This document shows positions 3,885-5,905 of a DNA stretch of 5,905 nucleotides, piece by piece; the first letter of the stretch is position 1, and every line of letters begins with the position of its first letter. The stretch comes from Deltaproteobacteria bacterium (GTDB taxonomy: Bacteria > Myxococcota_A > UBA796 > UBA9615). Where the stretch lies: positions 1 through 5,905 of the forward strand of contig JAJDAI010000736.1 of NCBI GenBank assembly GCA_029261955.1, in the 5' to 3' direction. Under the pieces are notes generated by a model. The model worked only from the letters and a program-made list of their open reading frames with translations, did not search any database and had not been told where the DNA came from. The translations under genes were made by a program, and so were the position numbers.

Positions 3885-5905
3885 ATGCTGACAGCCGCAC
3901 ATCGACTCACGTCGACGCTCTACAGGGGATCCACGGGGAGCATTCGCCGCGCGGCGCGCCCGGACGGCTCAAAACCGCTGCTGGTTCACCTGGGCTCGCG
4001 CGCCGCGCTCGACCGCGTGGCGAAGGCGCTGAGCCAGCTGGAGATCGCCCACGAGCGCGTCGATGCCAGCGGCCTCGGCGTCGACGACCGGGCCGCCATC
4101 GTGCGCGCCGATCCGGGCGGCCAGCTGCTGGCGTCCCTGGTCCCGCCCGCGGGCCTGCCGCCGCTTCAGGGCCTGCGCTACGCCGTAGGCATCGCCTCGA
4201 TCCTCCGGCAGCTGCACCGCGGGCGCTTCGTGCACCGCAACGTCCAGCCCCAGGCCTTCCTCGGGACGCGGGACGGCGAGGTGCACCCCCTGGCCCTGGA
4301 GCGCGCCTCGCAGATCCCCCGCGAGACGCGCCCGACCGTGCACCCCGGCGGCCTCGAGGGGAACCTCGCCTACGTCTCGCCCGAGCAGACCGGCCGCATG
4401 AACCGCGCCATCGACTGGCGCACCGACCTCTACAGCCTGGGCGCGACGCTGAACCACCTGCTGGTCGGCCACGCGCCCTTCACCACGCGGGACCCGGTCG
4501 AGCTCGTGCACGCCCACATCGCGCGCGCACCGCGGCCTCCCCGCGAGCTGCAGAGTCGGATCCCCGACGCGCTCAACGACCTCGTGCTGCGCCTGCTCGC
4601 GAAGAACGCGGAGGACCGCTACCAGAGCGCGTCGGGCGTCGAAGACGACCTGCGCAGCTGCCTGCGCCGCCTCGAGAGCTACGGCGAGATCGGCGACCTG
4701 GAGCTCGGCACCACGGACCGGTCGGACCAGCTGCACATCCCCGACAAGCTCTACGGCCGGGAGCGCGAGCTGCGCACCCTGATGGAGGCCTGGACCCGCG
4801 TGTCCGACGGCGGCTCGGAGCTGCTGCTGGTCGCGGGCTACTCCGGCGTCGGCAAGTCGGCGCTGGTGCACGAGCTGCACAAGCGCATCGTCGAGCGCCG
4901 CGGCTACTTCGTCAGCGGCAAGCAGGACCAGTTCCGGCGGGGCGTGCCCTACCACTCCCTGGCCGAGGCCTTCGCCGACCTGACGCGCCAGCTGCTGACC
5001 GAGAGCGCCGACCGCGTGGCCGCCTGGCGCCGGCGCCTCGAGGCTGCGCTGGGCGAGAACCTGCCGGTGGTGGTCGACCTCGTGCCTGCGCTGCGCCACC
5101 TCGTCGGGGACGTGCCCGCGCCCGTCCCGCTCGCCCCGGCGGAGGCGGAGCTGCGCTTCAACACCGCGCTCGAGCGCTTCGCCCGCCTCTTCGCCGGCGA
5201 CCAGCCGCTCGTGCTCTTCCTCGACGACCTGCAGTGGGCCGACGCCGCGACCCTCAAGCTCGTGCGCCACCTGCTCAGCGCCGGCGAGATGAACCTGCTC
5301 GTGGTCGGCGCCTACCGCGACAACGAGGTGCACCCGGCCCACCCGCTCATGCTCGGCCTGGAGGCGATGCGCGAGGGCGGCGTCTCGGTGCGCGACATCA
5401 CGCTGAAGCCGCTGTCGGGCCCGTCGGTCGAGCAGCTCGTCATCGACACGCTGGGCTGCGGCGCCGAGGCCGCGGGGCCGCTGGTCCGGTTGCTGCTCGC
5501 CAAGACAGCCGGCAACCCCTTCTTCCTGCGCCAGTTCCTGTCCAACCTCTTCGTGGAGGGGCTGCTGTCCTTCGACGCGGAGGTCCGCGCCTGGCGCTGG
5601 GACCTCGACGCCATCGAAGCCATGGGGAGCACCGACAACGTCGTCGACCTCATGGTGCGCAAGCTGCGGCGCTTCGACGAGGAGACGCGGAACGCGCTGC
5701 GCCTGGCGGCCTGCGTGGGCAACACCTTCGACCCCACCGTGCTGGCGAGGGTGTTCGAGCGCAGCGAAGACGACACCCGCGCCGCGCTGTGGCCCGCGGT
5801 CGAGGAGGGTCTCGTGCTGCGCCGGGGTGAGCAGCTCGCCTTCCTGCACGACCGCGTGCAGCAGGCCGCCTACCAGCTCATCGACGAGGCAGACCGGCCC
5901 GCCGT
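3885..5905 (+). CDS. Multidomain signalling protein: degenerate Ser/Thr kinase domain plus MalT-type AAA ATPase (partial, C-terminus beyond window)
   Basis: The 673 visible residues match the N-terminal half of the large kinase/ATPase/histidine-kinase hybrids found in cyanobacteria and myxobacteria. Residues 1-260 are kinase-like. The C-lobe is well kept: GNLAYVSPEQTGRMNR (159-174), TDLYSLGATLNHLL (from 180), and the late Arg in EDRYQSA (R245). The catalytic positions are not: VAIK Lys is His35, HRD reads HRN (117-119), the catalytic-loop Asn is Ala124, and DFG reads ALE (137-139). The N-lobe also looks short. The ATPase module starts at KLYGRE (288-293), with Walker A GYSGVGKS (318-325), GKQDQFRRGVPYHSL, Walker B LVLFLDDLQWAD (442-453) and GAYRDNEVHPAHPLM (475-489). 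It continues through NPFFLRQFL and TDNVVDLM to FLHDRVQQAAY (653-663). Family members usually carry on with a helical repeat region, GAF, HisKA and HATPase, which would lie past 5905. ATG at 3885 has a strong Shine-Dalgarno. The likely role is cytoplasmic signal integration by a pseudokinase-ATPase; target unknown. Confidence 0.93.
   Translation, partial: MLTAAHRLTSTLYRGSTGSIRRAARPDGSKPLLVHLGSRAALDRVAKALSQLEIAHERVDASGLGVDDRAAIVRADPGGQLLASLVPPAGLPPLQGLRYAVGIASILRQLHRGRFVHRNVQPQAFLGTRDGEVHPLALERASQIPRETRPTVHPGGLEGNLAYVSPEQTGRMNRAIDWRTDLYSLGATLNHLLVGHAPFTTRDPVELVHAHIARAPRPPRELQSRIPDALNDLVLRLLAKNAEDRYQSASGVEDDLRSCLRRLESYGEIGDLELGTTDRSDQLHIPDKLYGRERELRTLMEAWTRVSDGGSELLLVAGYSGVGKSALVHELHKRIVERRGYFVSGKQDQFRRGVPYHSLAEAFADLTRQLLTESADRVAAWRRRLEAALGENLPVVVDLVPALRHLVGDVPAPVPLAPAEAELRFNTALERFARLFAGDQPLVLFLDDLQWADAATLKLVRHLLSAGEMNLLVVGAYRDNEVHPAHPLMLGLEAMREGGVSVRDITLKPLSGPSVEQLVIDTLGCGAEAAGPLVRLLLAKTAGNPFFLRQFLSNLFVEGLLSFDAEVRAWRWDLDAIEAMGSTDNVVDLMVRKLRRFDEETRNALRLAACVGNTFDPTVLARVFERSEDDTRAALWPAVEEGLVLRRGEQLAFLHDRVQQAAYQLIDEADRPA

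Noticed and set aside
2618..3910. 430-codon minus-strand open frame
   Set aside because: It is antisense to the propeller-like lipoprotein gene and has biased composition. The plus frame has a signal peptide, lipobox and ribosome site.
3851..5830. 659-codon plus-strand open frame
   Set aside because: It is a +1 frame of the kinase-ATPase gene, composed mostly of Arg, Pro, Ala and Gly with no domain motifs. The frame starting at 3885 has a strong ribosome site and recognisable domains.
3969..5849. 626-codon minus-strand open frame
   Set aside because: It is an antisense shadow of the kinase-ATPase gene. Long antisense frames are expected in very GC-rich coding DNA, and no motif or start signal supports it.

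Overview
The window is very GC-rich, with codon third positions almost entirely G or C. It carries lipoproteins with Asp/Pro-rich tethers, a GAF-GAF-sigma-54 activator and a giant kinase-ATPase signalling protein. This combination suggests Myxococcota or a related deltaproteobacterial lineage, probably uncultured. That placement is inferred from style and gene content; no phylogenetic marker gene is present. I saw no rRNA, tRNA, CRISPR array, insertion sequence or integrase.

Layout. Five genes lie in two divergent sets around a gap of about 108 bp (2501-2608). On the minus strand, reading leftwards, are a TonB-C-terminal-domain lipoprotein (2500-1991), a lipoprotein with an Asp-repeat tether (1924-1277), and a bacterial enhancer-binding protein with two GAF domains and a sigma-54 AAA+ domain (from 1280, running off the left edge). 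The last two overlap as GTGA (start GTG, stop TGA), which suggests translational coupling. On the plus strand, reading rightwards, are a 395-residue lipoprotein that looks like a beta-propeller (2609-3796) and a large signalling protein (from 3885, running off the right edge). The large protein combines a Ser/Thr-kinase-like domain with a MalT/predicted-ATPase AAA module, of the kind that usually continues into GAF and histidine-kinase domains.

How the genes may work together (inference). Three predicted lipoproteins are bracketed by two intracellular signalling proteins, so the region looks like envelope sensing or remodelling plus its regulators. Nothing in the sequence proves that they share a pathway. 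Two observations stand out. The kinase-like domain has lost essentially every catalytic residue while keeping its C-lobe scaffold, so it should be a pseudokinase. The strong Shine-Dalgarno of the same gene has an exact 9-nt complement 28 nt upstream and could be sequestered in the mRNA leader. Both edge genes are truncated by the window, not visibly broken.
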